From the NCBI GenBank assembly GCA_902588635.1, contig CACIPW010000006.1:1-43702 (forward strand): a stretch of 43,702 nucleotides of DNA, read 5' to 3'. Position 1 is the first letter of the stretch. Each line of letters begins with the position of its first letter. Source of the stretch: an uncultured Pelagibacteraceae bacterium. Lineage in GTDB: Bacteria > Pseudomonadota > Alphaproteobacteria > Pelagibacterales > Pelagibacteraceae. Positions 1-8,138 of this stretch are shown in pieces. Both the position numbers and the translations under genes were made by a program. The notes beneath the pieces are model-generated. The model did not search any database, was not told where the DNA came from, and worked only from the letters and a program-made list of their open reading frames with translations.

Positions 1-262
1 AATGAGTAAATGCTCTTGCTAATTTAAATATTTTAATTGGTTTAAGTCTTTGAATTTCTGAAGTAATTTTATTAAATCTATTTTTATTATTTTTATTTTT
101 AATGTTTGCTTTTGACAGCAATCTTATTCTCTCTACTAAATTAAAAAAACTTTCTCCCTCCTGTTTTTTTATCACTCTCCCTAAAATATTTCCTAAGTAT
201 CTAACATCGTCCCTTAAAGATTTTGTAGGTATTCTTTCGTAATAGAGATCTCTTTTTAGCAT
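1..262 (-). CDS. ppc: Phosphoenolpyruvate carboxylase, N-terminal fragment (cut by window edge)
   Basis: The protein would carboxylate PEP with bicarbonate to oxaloacetate in the cytoplasm, an anaplerotic step that is also part of the serine cycle. Only about 87 N-terminal residues lie in the window. They read MLKRDLYYERIPTKSLRDDV and continue with RYLGNILGRVI, then a stretch ending VERIRLLSK. That LRDDVxxLGxxLGxVI plus VExIRxLSK pattern is the N-terminal signature of bacterial PEP carboxylase, whose full length is about 880-930 residues. The start is the ATG at 262-260; the frame is open upstream to the mtkB stop, so a longer N-terminus is possible, but the family normally begins near here. 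The gene follows mtkB by 26 bases on the same strand, matching the mtkA-mtkB-ppc order of serine-cycle clusters. No Shine-Dalgarno sequence is obvious. Confidence 0.82.
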   Translation of the reverse strand, partial: MLKRDLYYERIPTKSLRDDVRYLGNILGRVIKKQEGESFFNLVERIRLLSKANIKNKNNKNRFNKITSEIQRLKPIKIFKLARAFTH

Positions 263-288
263 TTGGTATAAACTATTTGCTTTATATT

Positions 289-1179
289 TTAAGTTTTACT
301 ATTTAAAGCTGACTTTACAGTTTCTCCCATAACTGATGGGTTTTTTGAAATAGTAACTCCACATTCCTTTAAGAGTTCAACTTTTTCGACTGCGCTTTCT
401 CCATAAGCGGAAACTATTGCTCCTGCATGCCCCATGACTCTTCCTTTTGGTGCTGTCAATCCTGCTATGTAAGCTATAATTGGTTTTTTCATGTTTTCTT
501 TTGCAAATTTTCCTGCTGCTACTTCTTGTGGCCCACCTATTTCACCAATCATCAAAACTGCTTCCGTTTCCTTATCTTCTTCAAATTTTTCTAAAATATC
601 TTTAAAAGAACTTCCGTTAATGGGATCACCTCCAATTCCTACGCTTGTTGAAACACCGATGTTTAAGTTTTTTAATTGTTGAGCAGCTTCATATCCAAGG
701 GTACCTGATCTTCCTATAATTCCTACTTTTCCTTCTTTGTATATATGTCCTGGCATAATGCCTAACATTGCTTTTCCAGGACTAATAACTCCTGCGCAAT
801 TTGGACCTACTAGAGTCATTTTTTCTTTTCTAGAATATCTTCTCATGTATCGTTTAATTTTAATCATGTCGTGCGAAGGTATTCCATCAACTATCGCAAC
901 GCACGTCTTAATACCAGCATCAGCTGCTTCCATTGCTGAGTCTGCAGCAAAAGCTGGTGGAACAAATAAAATTGAAGCTGTTGCACCAGTGTTTTTTACT
1001 GCTTCTTTAACAGTGTTAAACACTGGAAGGTTAAGATGTTTCAATCCACCTTTTCCAGGAGTAACTCCTCCAACTACATTTGACCCGTACTTTATCATTT
1101 CTTCAGCGTGGAAAGATCCCATTTTTCCAGTAAAACCTTGAACGATAATTTTGGTTTTTTTATCTATTAAAACTGACAT
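289..1179 (-). CDS. mtkB: Malate-CoA ligase (malate thiokinase) alpha subunit; SucD paralogue
   Basis: This is the CoA-binding/phosphohistidine subunit of an ATP-dependent acyl-CoA ligase (296 aa). It has a Rossmann CoA-binding start (VQGFTGKMGSFHAEEM), the GVTPGKGG loop, GRSGTLGYE, and the active-site His in MGHAGAI at residue 251. Succinyl-CoA synthetase alpha shares these motifs. I prefer malate thiokinase because the segment HDMIKIKRYMRRYSRKEKM has the longer Arg/Lys-rich stretch that I remember from Methylorubrum MtkB, and because of the neighbours: mtkA 2 bases upstream, malyl-CoA lyase before it and ppc after it. With MtkA it would convert malate, CoA and ATP to malyl-CoA. Succinate as an alternative substrate cannot be excluded without a tree or assay. 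Confidence 0.8.
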   Translation of the reverse strand: MSVLIDKKTKIIVQGFTGKMGSFHAEEMIKYGSNVVGGVTPGKGGLKHLNLPVFNTVKEAVKNTGATASILFVPPAFAADSAMEAADAGIKTCVAIVDGIPSHDMIKIKRYMRRYSRKEKMTLVGPNCAGVISPGKAMLGIMPGHIYKEGKVGIIGRSGTLGYEAAQQLKNLNIGVSTSVGIGGDPINGSSFKDILEKFEEDKETEAVLMIGEIGGPQEVAAGKFAKENMKKPIIAYIAGLTAPKGRVMGHAGAIVSAYGESAVEKVELLKECGVTISKNPSVMGETVKSALNSKT

Positions 1180-1181
1180 GT

Positions 1182-2345
1182 TTATTTTCCTAAAGCTTTA
1201 ACTGCTTTGTTTGCAGCATCTTCTAAAGTATTAGCTTCTATATAATTTATTTTACTTTCTTTTAAAATTTTATTTCCTTTTTCTACGTTTGTTCCTGCTA
1301 ATCTAATCACTAAAGGAACTTTGATTTCTATTTTTTCCAATGCTTGCACTATACCCTCAGCAACCCAGTCACATCTGTTAATTCCTGCAAAAATATTAAC
1401 TAGTATAACCTTAACTTTTTCATCCATAGATATTAATTTAAAAGCTTTAACTATTTTTTCTGGAGTTGCTCCACCACCAACGTCCAAAAAATTTGCTGGT
1501 TCGCCTCCAGCCAACTTAATCATGTCCATAGATGCCATGGCTAGACCCGCACCATTAATTATATTTCCTATATTTCCTTCTAAACTTACATAATTAAGGC
1601 CTCTATCTGATGCATAAACTTCATTGGCATTTTCTTGAGTTTTATCTCTTAATTCCGAAACTTGATTTCTTCTAAATAAAGCATTGTTATCAAAACTCAT
1701 TTTGCAATCTAAAGCTAATATTTGATCTTGATTTGAAATAACCAATGGGTTCACTTCTACCATGGTTGCATCTAATTCGCTAAATGCTCTATAACATCCA
1801 ATAATTGTATCTGCCATTCTTGCTATTAACTTTGGTTCAATTTTTAACCCAAAAGCTATTTCTCTTGCTTGAAATTTTTGCATTCCAACAGCAACTTCAA
1901 TTTTAGATCTAATTATAGTTTCTGGTTTCTTCTTGGAAATTTCTTCAACACTCATTCCACCTTCAGTAGATGCCACTACCATTATGCTTTCTGAACTACG
2001 ATCAAATACTAGTCCTAAATATAATTCTTTTTTAATTTCTGTTGCTTCTTCTATATAGACTCTATTTGTAATTTTTCCTTCTGGACCTGTTTGATTTGTA
2101 ACCAGCTTTTTACCAAGAAGTTTGTCGGCTGCTTGAGCAACTTCTAGTACGCTATTACAAATAATTATACCGCCTGCTTTTCCTCGTGCTCCAGAATGAA
2201 CTTGTGCTTTAACAACCCATTTTGATCCTCCAAGTTCTCTTGCTTTATTTTCTGCATTCTCAGGACTGTAAACAATTCCTCCTCTTGGAATTGTAACTCC
2301 AAATCCTGAAAGTATTTTTTTTGCCTGATACTCGTGTATATCCAT
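1182..2345 (-). CDS. mtkA: Malate-CoA ligase (malate thiokinase) beta subunit; SucC paralogue
   Basis: This 387-aa ATP-grasp subunit pairs with MtkB. It begins MDIHEYQAKKILSGFGV, the standard start of SucC/MtkA, followed by the nucleotide-binding stretch VVKAQVHSGARGKAGG. Other motifs are EVNPLV (metal binding), the CoA-ligase part NGAGLAMASMDM, GGEPANFLDVGGGA, and VNIFAGINRCDWVAEG. True SucC usually reads VNIFGGIVRCDxIAxG at that last site, whereas INRCDWVAEG is the form I remember for MtkA, which supports malate over succinate. The length equals the family norm. The ATG is 1 base after the mclA stop (TAA-A-ATG), so translation is probably coupled. Confidence 0.82.
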   Translation of the reverse strand: MDIHEYQAKKILSGFGVTIPRGGIVYSPENAENKARELGGSKWVVKAQVHSGARGKAGGIIICNSVLEVAQAADKLLGKKLVTNQTGPEGKITNRVYIEEATEIKKELYLGLVFDRSSESIMVVASTEGGMSVEEISKKKPETIIRSKIEVAVGMQKFQAREIAFGLKIEPKLIARMADTIIGCYRAFSELDATMVEVNPLVISNQDQILALDCKMSFDNNALFRRNQVSELRDKTQENANEVYASDRGLNYVSLEGNIGNIINGAGLAMASMDMIKLAGGEPANFLDVGGGATPEKIVKAFKLISMDEKVKVILVNIFAGINRCDWVAEGIVQALEKIEIKVPLVIRLAGTNVEKGNKILKESKINYIEANTLEDAANKAVKALGK

Positions 2346-2346
2346 T

Positions 2347-3285
2347 TTATTTACCTTGAATAAGTTTATCTATATTTACAATATTTTCTGCCATACGTGC
2401 TGATGCAGCATCAATCATTCTTCCATCTAGTTGTGCGGCACCTTTTCCTTCTTTTGCAGCCTTATCTAATTCTTCAATAATTCTTTTTGCTTTTTTTACT
2501 TCAGATTCTGGAGGAGAAAAAACTTTATTTGCTAGATCAATTTGTGATGGGTGTATTGCCCACTTACCTTCAATTCCAATTGCAGCTGCTCTTTTAGCTG
2601 ACGCTATATACGCATCAGGATCATTAAAATCTCCGAATGGTCCATCAATTGCTCTTAGCCCATACGCTCTACAAGTCATAACAAGTTGGGATAATCCATG
2701 ATGCCATTGATCACCTGGATAATCTGGATTTAATCCTCCTATCACAACAGTTCTAGCTCTTAAACTTGCAGCATAATCTGCTACACCAAAGTGAAGAGCT
2801 TCTAATCTGTCGCTAGACTTTGCAATTTCTTTTATATTTGACATTCCTAAAGCTGTTTCAATTAAACATTCAATTCCTATTTTATTTTTAATTTTTTTAT
2901 TAGTTTCAATTTGGGTTAATAAACAGTCGACCATATAAACATCACTAGCAGTGCCTGCTTTAGGCAATAATATTGTGTCTAACTTATCACCTGTTTCTTC
3001 TACGATCTCTACTAAGTCACGATACATGTAGTGAGTATCTAAGCTATTAATTCTTACAGAAATAGTTTTTCCTTTTTCACTCCAATTAATTTCTTTAAGT
3101 GCTTTAATAACATTCTGACGTGCGGGAATTTTGTCGTTTGGAGAAACAGCGTCTTCAAGATCTAAAAAAATATAATCAGCATTCGAATTTAAAGCTTTTT
3201 CGAACATTTTAGGTGATGATCCTGGTACAGCTAATTCACTTCTCTGCAACCTGGGCTTTGCTGGTTTGTAATATTTGTGGCTCAT
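2347..3285 (-). CDS. mclA: L-malyl-CoA (beta-methylmalyl-CoA) lyase, HpcH/HpaI-CitE family
   Basis: The enzyme (312 aa) reversibly cleaves malyl-CoA to acetyl-CoA and glyoxylate. Family features include RSELAVPGSSPKMFEKA, IFLDLEDAVSPNDK (Mg/substrate acids), RINSLDTHYMYRDLV, the catalytic-region IETALGM, FGVADYAAS, and IDGPFGDFNDPDAY, which carries a metal-binding Asp. It ends ARMAENIV, as McL proteins do. Compared with the Methylorubrum protein that I remember, the loop after VIGGLNPDYP is about 20 residues shorter. It is the first gene of the mclA-mtkA-mtkB-ppc run and is divergent from the FAD oxidoreductase at 3439. It may equally act in glyoxylate assimilation (condensation) or in C1 assimilation (cleavage). 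Confidence 0.87.
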   Translation of the reverse strand: MSHKYYKPAKPRLQRSELAVPGSSPKMFEKALNSNADYIFLDLEDAVSPNDKIPARQNVIKALKEINWSEKGKTISVRINSLDTHYMYRDLVEIVEETGDKLDTILLPKAGTASDVYMVDCLLTQIETNKKIKNKIGIECLIETALGMSNIKEIAKSSDRLEALHFGVADYAASLRARTVVIGGLNPDYPGDQWHHGLSQLVMTCRAYGLRAIDGPFGDFNDPDAYIASAKRAAAIGIEGKWAIHPSQIDLANKVFSPPESEVKKAKRIIEELDKAAKEGKGAAQLDGRMIDAASARMAENIVNIDKLIQGK

Positions 3286-3438
3286 AAATATAGTATAATT
3301 TTTTATACCAGGGGAAAAATACTATAATTAAGGTATTGTTTTTATATATAATTTTTAGATATTTAAAAAAAACTTTAATAAGGTTTTTGCTTTTGTTACT
3401 GATTCACCATGAAATTTACAGGGGGGACATTCTAAGTC
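3286..3438. promoter_or_regulatory. Divergent intergenic region between mclA and the FAD oxidoreductase
   Basis: This 153-base spacer is one of the longest in the window and must carry promoters for both directions. It is very A+T-rich, with several TATAAT-like hexamers (for example around 3320-3326), so none can be chosen with confidence. Before the plus-strand gene there is a conspicuous GGGGGG run at 3421-3426, 12 bases before the ATG, which probably serves as the Shine-Dalgarno. A mini-ORF of 8 codons (3409-3435) spans it. I recognise no known riboswitch. Confidence 0.45.
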
Positions 3439-4782
3439 ATGACTTTTCCAACTAAAGCTAAATATGTGATTATAGGTGCTGGAATTCATGGTTTAAGCAC
3501 TGCATGGCACTTAGCAGAAAAAATTAAAAAAAATGGAAACGGATCCAATAACGATATTGTTGTTATTGACAAAGGTGGAATAGCTTCTGGAGCAAGTGGA
3601 ATAGCTTGTGGAGTTGTGAGAAATAATTATTTTCAACCTGCCATGAGAGAGCTTATGGCACATAGTGTAAAAATTTGGGAAAGTGATCCAAAAAAATTTA
3701 GCTATCATCCTGTTGGTTACATGCAAATTAGCCCTGAAAGCATGAGAAAAGATGTGACTACAATTTATGAACAACAAAAAGCAATTGGTTATGAATCTAC
3801 ATTTATTGAAGGAGAAAAAGATTCTGCAGAGTATATGAAAAACATGTTTGATGATTGGCAAGCTAAAGGTATTACCTCTGTATTACACGAAAAAAGAGGT
3901 GGTTACGCAAATAACTCTGCGGCAATTTACGGAATAGCTGATAAAGCTGAAGCTTTAGGAGTAAAAATTATTACAGGAACAGAAGTTACAGGGTTTAAAA
4001 GAGGAAGTAACAGTAAAGCAGTAACGAGTGTTGAAACATCAAAAGGCACTATTGATTGTGAACAAGTAGTAGTTGGTGCTGGACCATGGGTAAAAACTTT
4101 TTGGGACAAACTTGAACTACCAAACAAAATTTCAATTAAAGATGATAAAGGAAATATGCATGATAATTTACCAATGTGGAAGTATTGGTTTTTAACAGAA
4201 GGAGTTTTAGGAGTTGATCCAAATTTTCAAAAAACTAACGATGGTAAAATGCCTCCAGTAATTCATGTTGATAGCGATGCGCCTTTGTATTCAGATGTAG
4301 ACAAGTCTTTAATAACAGACAAAATGTGGGGAATATATTATAAGCCAGATTTTAATTTTAATGGAGTTCAAGGTGGAGCTGCTCCTTATGAATTAAGTAA
4401 GCCAGCAGGCGAAGTTAAAGTTGATCCTTATGGAATTGATTCACCTGAGTATCAAACAACAGATGAATTTGCGCACATGTGGTGTTCAGCATTAGCTCAT
4501 TGCCAAAAAAGATTTGAAGGAAAAATTAATGTTTATCATAAAGGTCCATCAGGCGGATTAGGATGTTTTACTCCAGATTCATTTCCAATCTTCGATCGTT
4601 TTTGTGAAAATGTTTATTTTATTGCAGACTCAAATCATGGATACAAAATGATTGGTGTTGGAGAGTTGGTTGCTGATGAAATACTAGGCAAGGAAAAAGA
4701 TTTGTTAAAACCATTTAGATTCAACCGATACGAGAAAGGTGAACTGCACCCTACTTCGAGCAGCCCTTTCCCTTGGAGTTAA
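3439..4782 (+). CDS. FAD-dependent oxidoreductase, DAO/sarcosine-oxidase-beta-like
   Basis: This 447-aa flavoprotein has an N-terminal dinucleotide motif (IIGAGIHGLSTAWHL, glycines at 13, 15 and 18), the FAD contact SGASGIACGVVRNNYF, and a C-terminal FAD-closing segment (FTPDSFPIF, then IADSNHGYKMIGVGE). These place it in the D-amino-acid oxidase/sarcosine dehydrogenase superfamily, which oxidises secondary or primary amines at the C-N bond. It heads the amine block, 72 bases before a glutamine-synthetase-like ligase and mgsABC. It therefore probably oxidises a glutamylated or N-methylated amino acid, with N-methylglutamate as the leading guess. The pair with a GS-like gene also resembles PuuB/PuuA of gamma-glutamylputrescine catabolism. 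No partner sarcosine-oxidase subunits lie in the window. The exact substrate is unknown. Confidence 0.75.
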   Translation: MTFPTKAKYVIIGAGIHGLSTAWHLAEKIKKNGNGSNNDIVVIDKGGIASGASGIACGVVRNNYFQPAMRELMAHSVKIWESDPKKFSYHPVGYMQISPESMRKDVTTIYEQQKAIGYESTFIEGEKDSAEYMKNMFDDWQAKGITSVLHEKRGGYANNSAAIYGIADKAEALGVKIITGTEVTGFKRGSNSKAVTSVETSKGTIDCEQVVVGAGPWVKTFWDKLELPNKISIKDDKGNMHDNLPMWKYWFLTEGVLGVDPNFQKTNDGKMPPVIHVDSDAPLYSDVDKSLITDKMWGIYYKPDFNFNGVQGGAAPYELSKPAGEVKVDPYGIDSPEYQTTDEFAHMWCSALAHCQKRFEGKINVYHKGPSGGLGCFTPDSFPIFDRFCENVYFIADSNHGYKMIGVGELVADEILGKEKDLLKPFRFNRYEKGELHPTSSSPFPWS

Positions 4783-4854
4783 ACTAACTATGGTGGACAC
4801 AAATTAAAATATCAGCTAACTTTTATTTTATAAAAAATTTCTTTAAGGGGGAAA

Positions 4855-6324
4855 ATGACTGATCTAGAAAAACATGTAAATCGAACAGGTAGAGATAAAC
4901 TAGTAAAAAAAGTTAGAGAAAAAATTAACGAATTAGGAATTACATACATTTATTACCAATTTATATCTGTAACAGGACGTGTTGTTGGTAAAGGAATTCC
5001 CGCAGACCATTGGGAAAGAACTGCAGAAAAAGGTTTTCAATTAGTTTATGGATCTACTGCCAACTTATTTGTAGACAGACACAAAAATTATATCGGTTAC
5101 GGCCCTGAAGCTATGGAACTTGTTGGTATACCTGACCCCGAAACTTTCTGTCAATTACCTTGGGACAAAAGGGTTGGAAGAGTTTTTGTTACATGTTTTA
5201 GGAATAGAGAAGAAAGACAAAATCCAGGTGGTCATTTAACTTCTGATTGCAGAGGTAACTTGAAAATTTTTATGGATGAATTTGAGAAAAAACATGGTCT
5301 AGAATTAAGAGTTGGAACAGAACCTGAAATGATGTGGTTGACAAAAAATCCTGACGGAACTCCTACTGGAGCAGGTTTTTCTAAACCATACTGTTATCAC
5401 ATTGATCAATTTGAATCATTGAGGCCTGTTTTCATGAAAGTAATTGAGTACGCTTCAGCCATGGGTTTAGATATGATCCAAGGTGACCATGAAGATGCAC
5501 CTGGACAATTAGAATTAAACTGGACATATGATAATGTTTTAAGAAACGCTGATAGACTTTCTACTTATAGACAAATTTGTGCTCAAGTAGCAAGAGAACA
5601 TAATTTAATAGCATGCTTTATGACAAAACCATTTATGGGTGTGTCTGCAAGTGGTTGCCATACAAACATGTCTTTATGGAAAGGCGGAAAGGTTGTAACA
5701 AACAAATTAGGTAATAAAAAATTACCTGGGGTAGAAGAAGTGTTTGGATATGTGCAGGGAGGCACAAATACTTTTATGCCTGATACTAAAGATATGCAGT
5801 TACCAGGTAAAATTGGTTTACAGTCCATTGCTGGAATAATGGAACATTTGCCTGCTTTAACTGCTTTAGGATCTTCAACAGTTAATTCTTACAGAAGACT
5901 TTGGGATCAAGGTTTCTGGGCTCCAGTTTATGCTGATTGGGGATATCAAAACAGAACTTGTGGCCTAAGAGTATCAGCTCCTGGAAGATTTGAGTATAGA
6001 TCAGTTGACTCTATGCATAATCCATATCTTTTAGGTGCAGCTTTATTAAAAGCGTGTGATCATGGTATTTCAGAAAAACTAACACCTTCTAAGCCTGAAT
6101 CTAGAAGCATGTATGAAGCTAAAAAAGCAGGTAAAGATGTTAAAAAACTTCCATTGAGTCTGGGAGAAGCTCTAGATAGATTATCTGAAGATGAAGTAAT
6201 TAAATCAGCAATGCCTGATGAAATGTATAAAGTTTTTCATTGGTATAAAAATGATGAATGGGAAAAATTCTTAGGTGCTACCACCCAATGGGATCTTGAT
6301 ACATACTTAGATTGTTTACCGTAG
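4855..6324 (+). CDS. Glutamine-synthetase-like gamma-glutamyl-amine ligase (489 aa)
   Basis: This GS-fold ATP-dependent ligase should join the glutamate gamma-carboxyl to an amine. Visible catalytic elements are GTEPEMMW (metal Glu156, Glu158), HEDAPGQLELN (Glu213, Glu220), GCHTNMSLW (His269), NSYRR (344-348), QNRTCGLRV and GRFEYR. The canonical DGSS loop that helps bind ammonium is not evident; the equivalent region reads YGSTANLF, which suggests an amine rather than NH4+ as acceptor. It carries an extra segment at roughly 280-320 compared with the second GS-like gene at 11989. Start: ATG 4 bases after an AAGGGGG Shine-Dalgarno. It sits between the FAD oxidoreductase and mgsA. It could be a second GMAS or a ligase for ethanolamine, a polyamine or another amine. 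Confidence 0.72.
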   Translation: MTDLEKHVNRTGRDKLVKKVREKINELGITYIYYQFISVTGRVVGKGIPADHWERTAEKGFQLVYGSTANLFVDRHKNYIGYGPEAMELVGIPDPETFCQLPWDKRVGRVFVTCFRNREERQNPGGHLTSDCRGNLKIFMDEFEKKHGLELRVGTEPEMMWLTKNPDGTPTGAGFSKPYCYHIDQFESLRPVFMKVIEYASAMGLDMIQGDHEDAPGQLELNWTYDNVLRNADRLSTYRQICAQVAREHNLIACFMTKPFMGVSASGCHTNMSLWKGGKVVTNKLGNKKLPGVEEVFGYVQGGTNTFMPDTKDMQLPGKIGLQSIAGIMEHLPALTALGSSTVNSYRRLWDQGFWAPVYADWGYQNRTCGLRVSAPGRFEYRSVDSMHNPYLLGAALLKACDHGISEKLTPSKPESRSMYEAKKAGKDVKKLPLSLGEALDRLSEDEVIKSAMPDEMYKVFHWYKNDEWEKFLGATTQWDLDTYLDCLP

Positions 6325-6354
6325 TAATAATAGAAACAAAAAGGGAATAAATAT

Positions 6355-7296
6355 ATGTGTGGAATAGCAGGATTAATTCATAGAGGAAAATCTTCAAACG
6401 TAGGTGAAGAATTACAAAATATGCTTCAAGCCTTAAAGCATAGAGGACCTGACTCAACTGGATATGCCCTTTATGCCAATAACGATGGTCAAAACTTTAT
6501 ATTGAGATTTAAAGTGGGTGAAAACGTTGGAGAAGGTAGTACATCTGTAAATGAAGATGAAAGTGTTTATGACGAAAGAAAAAAAATTGTAGATAAAAAA
6601 CTTTCAGAATTAGGTGCTCCTATTATTAAGGAAGAAAAATTAACTCCCTATTCCTATAGATATGAAGTTCAATATGGCAAAGATCTAATGTGGTTTTCAC
6701 AAGCAATTGAAAGTATTGAAAATGTTGAGATACTTTCTATTGGAAAATCTCTTGAACTTATAAAAGATCTAGGTGACGCTACTGCTGTATCGGAAAGATA
6801 TGGATTAAATAAAGTGCAAGGAACTCATGGAATAGGTCATGCAAGAATGGCGACTGAGTCTGGTGTGGATATTAAGTCAGCACATCCTTTTTGGGGTTAT
6901 CCTTTTGCGGATGTTTCTGTGGTTCATAATGGCCAATTAACAAATTATTGGAACAATAGAAGAGCACTTGAAAATAAAGGAATGCGTTTTATGTCTGAAT
7001 GCGATTCAGAATTAATTGCAGTTTTCCTTGCTGAAAAAATGAGAAATGGAGCAACCTTAGAAGAAGGAATGAGAGAAAGTCTTACAGGACTTGATGGTGT
7101 TTTCACTTATTTTGTTGCAACAAAAGATTCTTTAGGAATGGCAAAAGATACAATGGCTGCAAAACCATTAGTATTATACGAGTCAGATGATTTAGTAGCT
7201 ATGGGATCAGAAGAAATTGCAATTAGATCTATCCTTCCGCAAGAAATAGATACTTATGATCCTTTTGATGGAGAGGTTAAAGTATGGCAAACCTAA
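6355..7296 (+). CDS. mgsA: N-methylglutamate synthase subunit A (class II glutamine amidotransferase)
   Basis: The protein (313 aa) starts MCGIAGLIHRG. After Met removal this exposes Cys as the N-terminal nucleophile of class II glutamine amidotransferases. Further family motifs are LKHRGPDSTGYA, GIGHARMATES, the substrate-pocket VVHNGQLTNYW and SECDSELIA. In the NMGS complex this domain hydrolyses gamma-glutamylmethylamide, channelling methylamine to the synthase subunit. It overlaps the start of mgsB by 13 bases, implying translational coupling. The single-domain form, separate from the FMN domain, distinguishes NMGS (GlxB-type) from the fused large GltB subunit. Ordinary glutamate synthase is a less likely reading because the flavin NADPH small subunit is absent. 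Confidence 0.87.
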   Translation: MCGIAGLIHRGKSSNVGEELQNMLQALKHRGPDSTGYALYANNDGQNFILRFKVGENVGEGSTSVNEDESVYDERKKIVDKKLSELGAPIIKEEKLTPYSYRYEVQYGKDLMWFSQAIESIENVEILSIGKSLELIKDLGDATAVSERYGLNKVQGTHGIGHARMATESGVDIKSAHPFWGYPFADVSVVHNGQLTNYWNNRRALENKGMRFMSECDSELIAVFLAEKMRNGATLEEGMRESLTGLDGVFTYFVATKDSLGMAKDTMAAKPLVLYESDDLVAMGSEEIAIRSILPQEIDTYDPFDGEVKVWQT

Positions 7297-8138
7297 AAAC
7301 AGCTGAGAAAAAAACAAAAGCCCAATCAATGGGAATGCATACTGAAGTTTTAACAGGAAAAACTCAACAAAAATTTTTTAACCCAGACGAAGCAGAAAAT
7401 TTCTTCTATTGGGGAACTCATGATGTTGATTTTAATAAAAGAACTGAATTAGATGTTAAAGATTTGGATTGCAAGCAAGCAAACGAGAAAATTGATATAC
7501 TTATGAGTGAAGGTTACGGAACAATTGTAATTAAAAATCCACAAGGAAAACACAGTTTAGGTGTTGGAATATTAAACAAACTTAATTTAATTTTTGAAGG
7601 AAGTTTAGGTTATTTTGGTGTTGGCGCAATAGATGGTCCAATAGTTACAGTTAAAGGTCGTGTGGGTTGGTCCTGTGCTGAAAATATGATGGCAGGAAAA
7701 GTTGTTATAGAAAAAAACGCTGGATCATGTTTCGGCGCAGCTATTAGAGGTGGCGATTTAATTTGCAAAGGAAGTGTAGGAGCAAGAACTGGAATTGACC
7801 AAAAAGGTGGCTCTATAATTGTTGGTGGAGACGCTGGTGCATTTACAGGTTTCATGATGCAAAGAGGAAGAATTGTTATTTTGGGAGATGTAGGAATTAA
7901 CCTTGGAGACTCCATGTATGATGGAACAATATATGTGGGTGGAAAAATTGGTTCATTTGGTAGTGACGCAGTGGAATCGCCTATAACTAAAAGTGATATA
8001 GATTGGTTGACTAGAAAACTTAAAGTAGCAGAAATTGGAAGCAATGTTGATTTATCAAAAATGACTAAGGTTGTTGCTGGTAAAAAACTTTGGAACTATG
8101 ACGCTCTAGAACCAACAGAGAGAAAAGGAGCTATATAA
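7284..8138 (+). CDS. mgsB: N-methylglutamate synthase subunit B (GltB C-terminal beta-helix domain)
   Basis: The protein (284 aa) corresponds to the gltB domain 3 (GXGXG) family, a right-handed beta-helix. From about residue 110 to 235 there are regular turns rich in Gly: GVGAIDGPIVTVKG, GSVGARTG, GGDAGAFTG, GDVGINLGDSMYDGT and GGKIGSFG. It has a structural role, holding the amidotransferase and FMN subunits together. It lies between mgsA (13-base overlap) and mgsC (TAATG overlap of one base), the order known for mgsABC and rhizobial glxBCD. The N-terminal 60 residues are less conserved. Confidence 0.85.
   Translation: MANLKTAEKKTKAQSMGMHTEVLTGKTQQKFFNPDEAENFFYWGTHDVDFNKRTELDVKDLDCKQANEKIDILMSEGYGTIVIKNPQGKHSLGVGILNKLNLIFEGSLGYFGVGAIDGPIVTVKGRVGWSCAENMMAGKVVIEKNAGSCFGAAIRGGDLICKGSVGARTGIDQKGGSIIVGGDAGAFTGFMMQRGRIVILGDVGINLGDSMYDGTIYVGGKIGSFGSDAVESPITKSDIDWLTRKLKVAEIGSNVDLSKMTKVVAGKKLWNYDALEPTERKGAI

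Noticed and set aside
737-1141. Plus-strand open frame opposite mtkB
   Set aside because: It is the antisense shadow of a clear gene, with no Shine-Dalgarno and a low-complexity protein. The same applies to the other long frames opposite acnA, guaA, guaB, dctP and alaS.
289-2345. Plain succinyl-CoA synthetase sucCD
   Set aside because: All catalytic motifs would allow it, but the INRCDWVAEG segment, the Arg/Lys-rich stretch of the alpha subunit and the mclA/ppc neighbours fit malate thiokinase better. Left as an alternative.
3313-3344. Hairpin AAAAATAC...GTATTGTTTTT in the mclA divergent spacer
   Set aside because: The stem has a bulge, is nearly all A-T and lies upstream of both genes, where a terminator has no clear use. 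Probably chance in A+T-rich DNA.
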